Below are positions 52,778 to 61,878 of a DNA stretch of 64,000 nt, piece by piece. This DNA comes from Fibrobacteria bacterium (GTDB taxonomy: Bacteria > Fibrobacterota > Fibrobacteria > UBA11236): positions 1 through 64,000 of the forward strand of contig JANYDA010000029.1 of the NCBI GenBank assembly GCA_025360005.1, read 5' to 3'. A program made the translations under genes and the position numbers. The notes below the pieces were generated by a model that saw nothing but the letters and a program-made list of their open reading frames with translations, had not been told where the DNA came from and did no database searches. How positions within the stretch are numbered: the stretch's first letter is position 1; the number at the start of each line of letters is the position of its first letter.

Positions 52778-54204
52778 TCCCCGGCTCCGATCTGGAACCG
52801 GATCAAGTCCTTCTTGTTGGCCTGGATATGCGTCTTCTCTTCCACGGACTCGCCCGCGACACGTTCGGTGGATTTCAATTTCACCGAGCCCAGCCGCCCA
52901 GACTTCTCCAGGTTGGCCAGGAACTGAGGCACGCGCGCTTCCGCCAGGCTATAGCCTTCCAGCTTATGCGTGAACGTCCGCCCCGTTCCGCTTTCCATTT
53001 CCCAGTTCTCCAGCCAAAGCTCCGGCGGCAGCAGACCCGCGATGCGCTGCATGGCGGCATAGGCGCTGGTCCTGCGGGCCAACAGCTCCTTCATCCCTTC
53101 CAGTTGCGCATCCACTTCCGCCTTACGCTGCTGGAAAGCGTCCCAACGCCTCAGCTCCCCGGACCAGGTTCGCGCTTTGGCCGACGCCGTCCATCGCAAA
53201 GCGAACGCGGACAAAACCAACAACGCCACTCCTATCGCGGCTCCCGCCAATGCCAGCGAACCGGCCCGCGCGCATTTTCCCGCCCGCCTGCGCCATACCC
53301 TACGTGACACGGCCGTTACGGGGGCCGGCACGGTGAAGGACGCGAGGGATTCCAGGCCCTGCGATCCTTGCCAGGCCAGGGCCCCGGCCACGCGGAAGGC
53401 TTCCGGCACGGTGGCCAATGGGCCCCAATCCGGTTGGAACTGCGGGATCCCCAGGCCTTTAAGAGCCGCGGCGATCTCGCCCTGGGGCCCGTCCCGCCAG
53501 ATCTGGATGGACTCCAAAGCCAGGCCCGGGAAGCGGCTGCCGAAATGGTAGACCAGCGCTTTCTTCATTTCCGTCCGGAAGGCATTCGCATCCCGGCCGG
53601 CCGCGTCCCAACCCGCGAACGGCTTGGCATAGGCGATGAGGGACGTTCCCCGGAAATAAATCAGATGGGAATACTCGGCCTCGCATAACAGTGCGGCCCA
53701 ATGCCCCAGCGCCCGCGCCCGATCCAGGAAAGGCAGCAAGGCGACCGGGGCCGCGGTCAGTTCCCAGAGGGCCCCCAAGGAAGGGGGTTGCTTTTCCAGA
53801 AAGGCGCGCAAGGCCTCCTCGCGGCTAAGCATCAGGAGCCGATCCTCGCCTGAATCGAATGCATGCGCGTCCAACGCGTCCACGGACAGCCCCTGCGGCT
53901 TCACGCGTTCAAGCTGGGGCAAAAGATCTTCCTCGCCGCCTTCGGGGATGGGCTCCACGGGCTCGATCTTGAAAGGAAGATGGGAAACGCCGGCCTGCAA
54001 ACCCTCGTAGGCAAGGCCATGCCGGACCGCGAACGCATCCGCTTCCGCGTAGGTCCCGGCGAACGTATGCATGAGGGACGGCTTGCCGTCCTTTTCCCCG
54101 AAGGCGCATAGGCGCACGCTTTCCGCCAGGAATTCGGCGCCCCAATACAGGCCGGGCCGGAAGCGCGCCTCCAGCCCCGCCCCCCATCCCTGGCCCCGGT
54201 TCAC
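52774..54204 (-). CDS. PilM/PilN-like (GspL-type) fusion protein
   Basis: Protein of 476 aa. The N-terminal ~300 residues look like a degenerate actin-fold PilM/GspL cytoplasmic domain (WGAEFLAESVRLCAFGEKDG ... SHLIYFRGTSLIAYAKPFAG). A membrane helix (AGAAIGVALLVLSAFALRWT) and a PilN-like coiled coil and ferredoxin-like domain (IAGLLPPELWLENWEMES) follow. The fusion of PilM- and PilN-type parts is the GspL arrangement, yet it is paired here with PilO/PilP-like partners. It starts with GTG at 54204, overlapping the secretin TGA. Confidence 0.8.
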   Translation of the reverse strand: MNRGQGWGAGLEARFRPGLYWGAEFLAESVRLCAFGEKDGKPSLMHTFAGTYAEADAFAVRHGLAYEGLQAGVSHLPFKIEPVEPIPEGGEEDLLPQLERVKPQGLSVDALDAHAFDSGEDRLLMLSREEALRAFLEKQPPSLGALWELTAAPVALLPFLDRARALGHWAALLCEAEYSHLIYFRGTSLIAYAKPFAGWDAAGRDANAFRTEMKKALVYHFGSRFPGLALESIQIWRDGPQGEIAAALKGLGIPQFQPDWGPLATVPEAFRVAGALAWQGSQGLESLASFTVPAPVTAVSRRVWRRRAGKCARAGSLALAGAAIGVALLVLSAFALRWTASAKARTWSGELRRWDAFQQRKAEVDAQLEGMKELLARRTSAYAAMQRIAGLLPPELWLENWEMESGTGRTFTHKLEGYSLAEARVPQFLANLEKSGRLGSVKLKSTERVAGESVEEKTHIQANKKDLIRFQIGAGE

Positions 54205-56477
54205 GGATCCAGGTCCGATTGCTTTTTCAGGTACTTGGTAGGATCCACATTGGCATCCTTGCCGTAATAGACATGCGGCGTGACGAAGATCATGAGTTGG
54301 CTGCGCGATTTGGTGTCGCTGACGTTCTTGAACAGCCAGCCGATAACGGGAATCGATCCCAGGAACGGGAATTGGCGCGTGGTCCGGTTCACGGATTCCT
54401 TGACCAGCCCGCCCAGCACGATGGTCTCGCCGTCCCGCAGGCGCACCTTGGATTTGAGCACGCGCCGGTTCAAGGTGGGCGGGGTGCGGGAATCGAAGGA
54501 GCCTTCCGGCTCGGAGAAATCCGGCACGATATCGCAGGTGATCTCGCCTTGGCCGGTAACGAAAGGCGTCACGGTCAAGGTGACGTTGGCCTCGATCTTC
54601 TCGAAACGCTCGCTGGTCTTGGCGGAAACCCCCACCGCCTGCTGGTAGTCCGTTTCCGTCTTGAGCAGGAAGTATTGCGTCTGGCCAACCGTGATGGTGG
54701 CCTCGGAACCGTTCAGGGTGGCGATTTGCGGCCGCGAACGGATCTTGAGCACCTTCTCCTGTTCCAGCGCCTGGATCTGGGCCACGAAATTCTTGGGCAG
54801 TGAAACGATATCGCGCACGCCGGGAATGGCATCCACGATGTCCTGTGCCCGGCCTTTGTTCAGCACCTGATCGACATTGGGATAGATATGCTCCGTGCTG
54901 GGCACGCGCTTGGCGTCGCCCATGAACAAGTCCACTCCGTATTGGCGGATGCGATCCATGTCCACGTCCACTACCAGCGCCTCGATCAGGATTTGCGGCA
55001 CCGGCAAATCGATCTGGGATATGTACTGGTTGAGTCCGTCGATGATCTCATAGGTTCCCACCACCATGATGGCGTTCTGGCTCTTGACCGCTTTAAGCTG
55101 CGCGTCCTTGGTCAGGCTAGGGGGCAGCAAATCCATGACATCGTCCACTTTCAGGTGCTTAAGCACGATGAGTTTGGAATTGTTGAGCACCTGCATGGTT
55201 TGCGGGCCGATGAAGTAGATCCCGTTATGCATCCAGAAGGTGAAATCCGTGCCCCGGAAAAGGATTTGGAAGGCCTCCTCGATGGGCAAATCCGTCACGC
55301 GCATTGTCACCGTGCCCTTGAGGTCCCCGTAGACCACGGTGCTGATTCCCGTTTGTCCGCTGATGGAAGAGATGATTTCCGCCAGCGGCGCTCCGGTAAC
55401 CTCCAGGCTCACCAGCTTGTCCTTGACGGTAATGTGCATGCGCCCCGGCACGGTAACGCTCGATCCTTCCTTGCCCGCCGCAGTGGACCAGGCTTCCCGG
55501 TACAAGGTATAGACCCCGTCCTTTTCCCGCACGGACATACCGTTGGTTTCCGCCAACAGGTTCAGGCCTTTGCGCAAATCCATGTCCTTGAAAAATGCGC
55601 TCATGTCCTGCAGCGAACCCTGATCGGAAACGATGTTCCTGCCCGTTACTTCCACCAGCCTGCGAATCACCTGATCGGAAGAGATTTTCTGAACGTCCAC
55701 GGAAAGCTTGTTGCCCTCAAAGGTGATCTTGAAGCGCGGCGGCGGAGGCGTCAGGGGTTTTGGCGCTGGGCGCTTTTCCACCTTGATGGCGCCATGGACC
55801 ACGGAGAGCACGTACCCGTTCTCTTCCGCTATGAGGCGGATAGCCTCCTTCAATTTGATCTTGCTGAAGTTCACGGTGATGGGACCGGACACTTCCGGCG
55901 CCATCAGGATGTTTACGGAATATTGGATGCCCAGGCCCTGCAGCACGTCCCGGATTTCCGTATTGCGGACGTTCAGGGATTTGACCATCAGGGAATCGGA
56001 GATGGGGAGTTCGATGGGTTTGGCCGCTTCCGGCGCAGGACCGGCGGCGGCGTCCGAAGCGGATGCGGTTGGGTTGGGCACGGATTCCGACCCCACGGCG
56101 GATGGGGTACCAGAAGCGGTACCTGTAGCCGAAGTGCTACCCTGATCCTGAGCGGCGGCGGACTGGCTTCCCGGCACGGCCTGTTGGCCCCCGGAAGCGG
56201 GAGGATTCGCGCCTTGGGGAGCGACTTCGCCGGCAGAGGCATTCTTCTGGGGCTGGGACTGGCTGGATGAGAGCGACGACGCGGTTTGCGCGGCATTGGC
56301 GCGCGCCTTGAGCCGCTCCTGCCGCAATGAGTCCCGCACGAAACCCCGCCGCGCGGCCGGCGACATGCCGCCCGCTGGCGGACCGCCCTGGGCATACACG
56401 GGAATCCCCGGGACCAGAAAGAACAGCAAAACCACCGCGGACACGGCGGAGCAAATAAAGCCATGCAGGCGATTCAT
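54201..56477 (-). CDS. gspD: Secretin (GspD/PilQ family)
   Basis: Outer membrane secretin of 758 aa with a signal peptide (FFLVPGIPVYAQ). A Ser/Gln/Ala-rich linker of about 120 residues precedes N-domain repeats (MVKSLNVRNTEIRDVLQGLG, VSLEVTGAPLAEIISSISGQ, LKHLKVDDVMDLLPPSL). The secretin barrel domain follows, with VLKIRSRPQIATLNGSEATI, VRLRDGETIVLGGLVKES and PFLGSIPVIGWLFKNVSDTK. It forms the gated exit pore for pseudopilus, substrates or pilus. Overlaps the GspE-like gene by ATGA and the PilM/N-like gene by GTGA. The mix of T2SS- and T4P-like features leaves the machine type open. Confidence 0.93.
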   Translation of the reverse strand: MNRLHGFICSAVSAVVLLFFLVPGIPVYAQGGPPAGGMSPAARRGFVRDSLRQERLKARANAAQTASSLSSSQSQPQKNASAGEVAPQGANPPASGGQQAVPGSQSAAAQDQGSTSATGTASGTPSAVGSESVPNPTASASDAAAGPAPEAAKPIELPISDSLMVKSLNVRNTEIRDVLQGLGIQYSVNILMAPEVSGPITVNFSKIKLKEAIRLIAEENGYVLSVVHGAIKVEKRPAPKPLTPPPPRFKITFEGNKLSVDVQKISSDQVIRRLVEVTGRNIVSDQGSLQDMSAFFKDMDLRKGLNLLAETNGMSVREKDGVYTLYREAWSTAAGKEGSSVTVPGRMHITVKDKLVSLEVTGAPLAEIISSISGQTGISTVVYGDLKGTVTMRVTDLPIEEAFQILFRGTDFTFWMHNGIYFIGPQTMQVLNNSKLIVLKHLKVDDVMDLLPPSLTKDAQLKAVKSQNAIMVVGTYEIIDGLNQYISQIDLPVPQILIEALVVDVDMDRIRQYGVDLFMGDAKRVPSTEHIYPNVDQVLNKGRAQDIVDAIPGVRDIVSLPKNFVAQIQALEQEKVLKIRSRPQIATLNGSEATITVGQTQYFLLKTETDYQQAVGVSAKTSERFEKIEANVTLTVTPFVTGQGEITCDIVPDFSEPEGSFDSRTPPTLNRRVLKSKVRLRDGETIVLGGLVKESVNRTTRQFPFLGSIPVIGWLFKNVSDTKSRSQLMIFVTPHVYYGKDANVDPTKYLKKQSDLDP

Positions 56478-58216
56478 GCCGTCTCCCGGATCACTTCTTC
56501 CAGGGAGGTCAACCCCGCCCCTGCCTTGGCCATACCATCTTCGCGCAAACCCAACATCCCTTCCTTGACGGCCAACTCCCTGATTCGGGCCGTGTCCTTC
56601 TTCGCCGTGATCAGCGAACGTATCCCCTCGGTTACCGGCATGATCTCATAGAGCCCGATGCGGCCCATATAGCCGGTACGGTTGCACAGATGGCATCCCC
56701 TGCCGCGTCCAGCGCCGATGCTTCCCACGCCTACGTTCCCTGCGCCCACGTTTCCCGCGCCGGTGCTTCCCCCGCCGCCGACAATCGGCGCTTCCGCGCA
56801 ATGCGGGCAAACCTTCCGCACCAACCGTTGCGCCCCTATCAAGGTCAAAGCCGAAGCCAGCAGGAAAGGCTCGATGCCCATGTCCAGCAGGCGCGCCACC
56901 GCTCCCGGCGCATCGTTGGTATGCAAGGTGGAAATCACCAGATGCCCGGTCAAAGCCGCGCGCACGGCGATCTCGGCGGTTTCCCTATCGCGGATCTCCC
57001 CCACCATGATCACATTCGGGTCCTGCCGCAAAATGGTCCGCAATGCATTCGCAAAGGTATAGTCCACCTCCGCCTTCACCGCCGTTTGCGTGATGCCGTC
57101 CAACTTGTATTCGATGGGATCCTCTACGGTAACGATATTGGTTTCCGGGGACTTGATCCTGTTCAGGCAGCTATACAAAGTGGTAGTCTTCCCCGCGCCG
57201 GTGGGCCCCGTCATCAGGATCATCCCGTACGGCAGCTTCAAGGCCCGTTCCAAATGCCCCAAGCTATTCTCGTCCAGGCCCAGCTTCGCCAAATCCAAAG
57301 CCACCGCGCCCTTGTCGAGAATGCGCAGCACCACCTTCTCGCCATGTTCCGTCGGCAAGGTGGACACGCGCACGTCGATGCCCTGCCCGGATCCTTCCAT
57401 GCGGATGCGCCCATCCTGGGGCCGGCGCCGCTCCGCGATATCCATGTTGGCCATGATTTTGAGGCGGGAAACCACTTCCGCCTTGGAACGCGCATTGATG
57501 GTCCGATGCACCCGCAGCACGCCGTCCTGGCGCAAGCGCACCTTCAGCTCCCGCTCGAAGGGCTCGAAATGGATGTCCGAGGATCCCGCATGGATGGCCT
57601 CGGAAATGATCTCGTTGACCAACCGCACGATGGGGCTGTCCGCTTCGCCGGATTTGGAGGCCGGCCGCACCGGACCGCGCAGCCTGCCCGCGGACCCTTC
57701 CGCGTTCCCCGCGCCTTCGGCTCCGGAAGCGCCCGTAACTCCGCCGTTACCCGGGCCGCCTTTGCCCGTGGCCGCGCTGAAGTCCACGTAGGCTCCGCCC
57801 TGATTGCCGTTCCCGGCCTTGGAATGCTTGGCGATCAGCTTCTCGATCGATTCCCTGTCCGCCGCCACCGGGATTATCGGCGCGCCGGAAAGCAAATGCA
57901 AATCCAGCAGCACGTCCAGATCGGTGGGATCGATCAGGGCCACTTTCAATTTATCGCCCACCCACTCCAGCGGCATCACCGTATAGGTGCGGATGGCCTC
58001 GGAGGGAAACGCGCGCAGCACGTCCCCGCTGGGATTGTAAGCGAGGATGTCTTCCGCAACGACATTCAACTCCTCGCGCAAGAGCCGCGTGACCGCTTCT
58101 GCCTGCGTATTCCCGAAAGACCGCTCCAGGTTTTCCGCCAGGCTGTCCCCGCTTACGCGCAAGTCCGCCAAAGCGGCCTTGATGCCGGATTCCAAATCCA
58201 CGCTTCCGCCCTTCAT
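56474..58216 (-). CDS. gspE: Secretion/pilus assembly ATPase (GspE/PilB family)
   Basis: Cytoplasmic hexameric ATPase of 580 aa that powers pseudopilin assembly. An N-terminal GspE/PilB helper domain leads to a Gly/Ala-rich linker, then the T2SSE core with Walker A (MTGPTGAGKTTTLYSCLN), the Asp box (NIVTVEDPIEYKLDG), Walker B (NVIMVGEIRDRETAEIAVRA) and the His box. The zinc-binding CxxC pairs (CPHC and CHLC) are split by a Gly-rich insert of about 30 residues with GAGNVGAGNVG repeats, which is unusual. I chose ATG 58216 because it overlaps the preceding TGA (ATGA); the longer frame opens at 58252. Confidence 0.94.
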   Translation of the reverse strand: MKGGSVDLESGIKAALADLRVSGDSLAENLERSFGNTQAEAVTRLLREELNVVAEDILAYNPSGDVLRAFPSEAIRTYTVMPLEWVGDKLKVALIDPTDLDVLLDLHLLSGAPIIPVAADRESIEKLIAKHSKAGNGNQGGAYVDFSAATGKGGPGNGGVTGASGAEGAGNAEGSAGRLRGPVRPASKSGEADSPIVRLVNEIISEAIHAGSSDIHFEPFERELKVRLRQDGVLRVHRTINARSKAEVVSRLKIMANMDIAERRRPQDGRIRMEGSGQGIDVRVSTLPTEHGEKVVLRILDKGAVALDLAKLGLDENSLGHLERALKLPYGMILMTGPTGAGKTTTLYSCLNRIKSPETNIVTVEDPIEYKLDGITQTAVKAEVDYTFANALRTILRQDPNVIMVGEIRDRETAEIAVRAALTGHLVISTLHTNDAPGAVARLLDMGIEPFLLASALTLIGAQRLVRKVCPHCAEAPIVGGGGSTGAGNVGAGNVGVGSIGAGRGRGCHLCNRTGYMGRIGLYEIMPVTEGIRSLITAKKDTARIRELAVKEGMLGLREDGMAKAGAGLTSLEEVIRETA

Positions 58217-60270
58217 CGCAGTACGAACTGGTTCTTGGGATTGCGCTGCCAAACCGGTTTGCCATGGTATAAGACGCCGTTCATGTCCACGCGGATGGCC
58301 GTGGCGGTGAGAATGGTGGGCAGTTTATAATCCACGCGGCCGATCTTGGAATCACTCCAACTCCAAACCAGCACGCTGGAGTTTTTTTCGGCATTGAAAT
58401 AAAGAGCAGGGACGGGGGGATTCGCCCCCCAATCGAACCTGGGCGCGGCCGGATCCGTAAGGTTGGGGTAAAAAGACACCGACAAGGAATCCCTGCCGCT
58501 CGATTCCACGTTCAATGAATCAGTGGGATTGAACTTGGTGATCTTCGCGTAAACCTGGGGGCCCATGGCTTGTTCCAGCGCATCCAGGCTGGTGTCCGGA
58601 TAGGTCTTGCCCGCATGCTTGGGAACGATGCGGAAATAAATCCTGCCCCCGGAGGTTTTGAACGGCAGCGCCGGCTTCCCATTCGCATCGCGCGAAGTGG
58701 AATACATATCCGAGAAATTAAGGGTAACGGAATCGGCAAAGCCGGGTGCGGTGCCCCACAAGGACCAACTGGGCACGGTAACTCCGCCATCCTGGTAATA
58801 GATCTGCAAACTATCCGCCTTGTGGCTGCTATCCGCTCCCCAGCCCCATTTCAGGCGGGCGAATTGACTGGAGGAATCCGCCTTGGGACTGGTGTTGCTG
58901 TCCGTCTCCGCGAATCCGGAATAAGTCCCGGAATTAAAATATGCGAAGCCGATGTTCCGGGGCAATGACACCGCCGAGTCCACGCCCACGCTGTCCGGCA
59001 CGGAAAAAATCCCCCGCAAAACCTTCACGCTATCGCCGGGCCGCGTAAAATATTGGCCCGCCCCATTGCGCAAGCTCAATGCATACTCGTACTTTTTTCC
59101 GCGCGTCCACTTGGCATCCTTGAGCCACAGCTTCAATTGGGTATGTTCGCCGTTCCAAGCCGTATCCGCCAGCAATTGCGTTTGGTTGATCAACCTCACC
59201 TGATAGACGTCCACCACTTCCACTTTCTGGCTGAAGCGGAAAAACAACGAGTCCCGCACGCCCAAGGTGTCCTTGGGACCGTCCACCAAGGTGGGCTGGG
59301 TGGAATCGGAACCCATCACCAAAGTCACGGAAGGCAAAGGCCCATCCTGCATCACCTCTTCCTTCAATATCGGAACGGCTTTCAATGCCTCCACCGAAAC
59401 TCGATCTTTATAGTACAGGATTTGCCCATCCAAAGCGGGCACGCTGTCCAATACGAACCGGCCCTGGCCATCCGGGTTCCCGGACGTGAACGTAATGAAG
59501 GTATCCGGCACGGCGAGCGAGTCTTTCAACATGAAGATCACCTTTGCGCCCAGCAAGGGCTTGGCGACGGTGGCGGTGGCATAGGAAACCTGACCCGTAA
59601 TCTGGTTGCCTAAAGGAATCAAGGTGACCACATTCACGGGAACCCGCGACGTATCAGAAACCCGATCCACGCTCACCTCCATCTTACGCCCCAGATAACC
59701 GGGATGCCTCACTATCACGATGCTCTTTCCGATCGGCAACCCGAACAGCCCGATGGATCCCGTTTCACCGGTATCCGAAACTATCCTCGATTCTCCCGTG
59801 CTGTCCTCGTATTGGACGGTGGCTTTTTTCAATTTGGCCAGGCCCGCATCTCGGAAAATCAAAATGGTTTGGGCGCGCCCCACCGCAGCCGTTCCCAACC
59901 TGGTCATTTTGATCCGCAGCAAGCGGGCCAGGGAGCGATGGAAGACGGAATCGATCGGCGAATTGACGGTGTCGATCGAGTCCCGGGTATTATAGCCCTT
60001 GCGGCTCAATTCAAATAAGGTGCGCGAACTCGCCAAAGTGGGCAATTGCGCGCGGCCCTGGTCGGAACTGGTGGTGACGGTCAGGGTATCGCCGGTGATG
60101 GTGGTGACGTGGATGACAACGGAATCCAACGGAGCGGCGGTGGAGCTATCGGTGACCAGGAAGACGTAGTCTACGGAGGGCTGATCCTTGGCGGAGTTTA
60201 AATCCTGGTCGCAGGAAAGCCAGATTAGGGCAAGGGGCAACAGGATGAGCTTGGGCAGGGATAACCGCAT
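58213..60270 (-). CDS. Large lipoprotein heading the secretion operon
   Basis: Lipoprotein of 685 aa with a lipobox (LALIWLSC, Cys20). The N-terminal part contains carboxypeptidase-regulatory-like/Ig-like repeats (STAAPLDSVVIHVTTITGDT, GNQITGQVSYATATVAKPLL). A middle Big-like domain (VRDSLFFRFSQKVEVVDVYQ) and a C-terminal region without recognised domain follow. I chose ATG 60270 with AGGT 7 nt upstream. It is the first gene of the nine-gene operon and overlaps the ATPase gene by 4 nt, so it is probably a component or main substrate of the machine (inference). Such a leader is not part of standard T2SS or T4P operons. Confidence 0.83.
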   Translation of the reverse strand: MRLSLPKLILLPLALIWLSCDQDLNSAKDQPSVDYVFLVTDSSTAAPLDSVVIHVTTITGDTLTVTTSSDQGRAQLPTLASSRTLFELSRKGYNTRDSIDTVNSPIDSVFHRSLARLLRIKMTRLGTAAVGRAQTILIFRDAGLAKLKKATVQYEDSTGESRIVSDTGETGSIGLFGLPIGKSIVIVRHPGYLGRKMEVSVDRVSDTSRVPVNVVTLIPLGNQITGQVSYATATVAKPLLGAKVIFMLKDSLAVPDTFITFTSGNPDGQGRFVLDSVPALDGQILYYKDRVSVEALKAVPILKEEVMQDGPLPSVTLVMGSDSTQPTLVDGPKDTLGVRDSLFFRFSQKVEVVDVYQVRLINQTQLLADTAWNGEHTQLKLWLKDAKWTRGKKYEYALSLRNGAGQYFTRPGDSVKVLRGIFSVPDSVGVDSAVSLPRNIGFAYFNSGTYSGFAETDSNTSPKADSSSQFARLKWGWGADSSHKADSLQIYYQDGGVTVPSWSLWGTAPGFADSVTLNFSDMYSTSRDANGKPALPFKTSGGRIYFRIVPKHAGKTYPDTSLDALEQAMGPQVYAKITKFNPTDSLNVESSGRDSLSVSFYPNLTDPAAPRFDWGANPPVPALYFNAEKNSSVLVWSWSDSKIGRVDYKLPTILTATAIRVDMNGVLYHGKPVWQRNPKNQFVLR

Positions 60271-60378
60271 GATAGTACCTGGGTTGGAAAGATAGCTAAG
60301 GGAAAGGTACAAAGGGGGGCGGGGGTGTCAAGCGGATGGGGGGTGGGAGAAACCTGTACCACGCGAGACCCCAACTTT

Positions 60379-60398
60379 CTACTCTAAATTTAGAGTAG
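60379..60398. promoter_or_regulatory. Perfect 20-bp palindrome, likely operator
   Basis: CTACTCTAAA followed by its exact reverse complement. It lies 108 bp upstream of the secretion-operon lipoprotein ATG and 10 bp upstream of a short plus-strand ORF (60409-60540, 43 aa, beginning MSPWHIPALDVPLEALYGIS). That ORF overlaps the RHS gene antisense and may be the broken start of a regulator gene that once used this operator. Confidence 0.5.
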
Positions 60399-60463
60399 GA
60401 TGCGTCTCATGTCTCCTTGGCATATACCGGCCCTAGACGTGCCGCTGGAAGCACTTTACGGAA

Positions 60464-61108
60464 TCAGTGAGAAGAAGGGGAAAGTGATTCTCCAACACTC
60501 AATGACAAACCAGCCTTTTCGCCATTACCCCACGTATTAAAGCCAAGCTTCCCCGCAGCTCCAATTTCAATTTTTCCCCCCGCAACCAATCCATATGATT
60601 GGGTACCAGAACTCCCAAAAGTTATTCCAGCCCCGTAAGATTGCTCTAATCCCCAGTATGGTCCGCTGACTTGACCGGCTGAAACAGAAGGGCTCCACGA
60701 GAAGTAAGGCTCACCTGTTTTTGAAATTTCATGCAATCCACCAAATGCATATTCATCTACGGCATAAAGTACATCGGCAGCAAGGCCCCATAGCTCAGAA
60801 GCGCCTGCATCATGCGATGATTCAGATTGGGCCCTTAACCAGCGATTAACATTAAAATCCCATGATTCAGAAACAACACTTTGACCAACCGTAGTTGTTC
60901 GAACTTCAGATATGTCGAGCCGTCCATCCGGATCCACCGAGTTCACCGGATTTGATCCATAAGAGTAAGGACTTGCAAACTGCCTAGCTGGATCGGGTGA
61001 TATCCATACTTCGACAGATCTCCCGCCATCTATAGGTAACTTTGGAGTTACTGGGCTGGGCTTTGCAGCGAAGCAGGTGGCGAGGAGGAAGAGGGAATTG
61101 GTGAACAT
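60464..61108 (-). CDS. RHS-repeat-type C-terminal fragment with possible signal peptide
   Basis: The reading frame carries the RHS core end motif (WISPDPARQFASPYSYGSNP, then VNSVDPDG), followed by a unique ~130-residue C-terminus rich in Gly/Ser. The upstream YD-repeat body of an RHS protein is missing. From ATG 61108 the N-terminus (MFTNSLFLLATCFAAKP) looks like a signal peptide, so it may be a short secreted protein; GGAG lies very close to the ATG. The open frame continues to 61303. Either a displaced RHS C-terminal (toxin-like) module or a remnant. AT-richer than the neighbours. Confidence 0.55.
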   Translation of the reverse strand: MFTNSLFLLATCFAAKPSPVTPKLPIDGGRSVEVWISPDPARQFASPYSYGSNPVNSVDPDGRLDISEVRTTTVGQSVVSESWDFNVNRWLRAQSESSHDAGASELWGLAADVLYAVDEYAFGGLHEISKTGEPYFSWSPSVSAGQVSGPYWGLEQSYGAGITFGSSGTQSYGLVAGGKIEIGAAGKLGFNTWGNGEKAGLSLSVGESLSPSSH

Positions 61109-61467
61109 CTCTCCGGTGGGAGAGGTCAGGTAGAGGCTTTGGGTCTGGTCCTGGATCACGGTCTCAAAGGTAGATACTGGAGTCCATTTCCACCTCCCGC
61201 CCCCCCACGCGGGCCGCTGACGCGGCGGGGTGTTCCTCGCTCCGGCCTCCCCGCTCGTCACACCCCAGAGCCCGGCCGGGCAGTCCGTCCCGATGCTACG
61301 CATCGGTCCTTGCCATAATGCCTTTTACGCGAACCCGCCGAGCGGGTCCGGCTCTTTCCAGACCTTCGCGTAAAAGGCATTATGCCAACTGGCCGGCTCC
61401 GGATACGCAGCGGCCCCTGGCCGCCGCTATCCCGGGCTCTCCGCGCGCCACCCCACCCGGGAGGAAC
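61109..61467. other. Gene-free interval holding a long inverted repeat
   Basis: No credible gene lies between the RHS fragment and the PIN toxin gene. The clear feature is the 71-bp inverted repeat at 61314-61384. Runs of GC-rich sequence around 61195-61300 include further short palindromes. The frame of the RHS fragment extends into the left part without a start. Confidence 0.55.
61314..61384. repeat. Perfect 20-bp inverted repeat, 71 bp element
   Basis: Left arm 61314-61333 (cataatgccttttacgcgaa) is exactly complementary to the right arm 61365-61384. The 31-nt interior contains its own hairpin CCCGC-CGA-GCGGG. No coding capacity. It could be a miniature inverted-repeat element, a recombination site that folds as single-stranded DNA, or a strong transcript hairpin downstream of the PIN gene. 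Confidence 0.75.
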
Positions 61468-61878
61468 TCACTCAAACAGCTTGGGATACTTGGCGTGAAA
61501 GGCTGCTGCCTTGAGGACCGGGATCCCCACCACGCTCTTTAGAACCAGCAGGTCATCGTCGCCGGACACGATGCATTCCGCATGCGCCGCCACTGCACAG
61601 GTCAGGAACATGTCATCATCTGGATCGCGGCAGAGCTTGACCTGGTTCTGCGGCTGGATGAGCTCGATGCGGTCTTGAAAAAAGGTGAGCCAGTGGGCGA
61701 GATCGGGGGTCACTTTTCGTTTGGCCACCTCGATTAGGACTCGCTCGTATTCCCATAGGATTTCCGGGGAACCCACGACCGACAGGCGTCCCTGGGCCCA
61801 GGCGCGGAGGATGGCAAGAGGTTTCCCGCCCCAGAACACGGCAGACACCACGATATTGGTATCAAGTACGACGCGCAC
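61468..61878 (-). CDS. PIN-domain toxin
   Basis: Ribonuclease toxin of the PIN family, 136 aa. Acidic metal-binding residues are visible: Asp6 (VVLDTNIVVSAVFW), Glu in SPEILWEYERVL, Asp in CRDPDDDMFLTCAV and the DDD of SGDDDLLVL. It matches the 'putative toxin component, PIN family' group. GTG at 61878 gives the usual family N-terminus and has AGAAGG upstream. It overlaps the antitoxin gene by 17 nt, so the pair is co-translated. Confidence 0.88.
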   Translation of the reverse strand: MRVVLDTNIVVSAVFWGGKPLAILRAWAQGRLSVVGSPEILWEYERVLIEVAKRKVTPDLAHWLTFFQDRIELIQPQNQVKLCRDPDDDMFLTCAVAAHAECIVSGDDDLLVLKSVVGIPVLKAAAFHAKYPKLFE

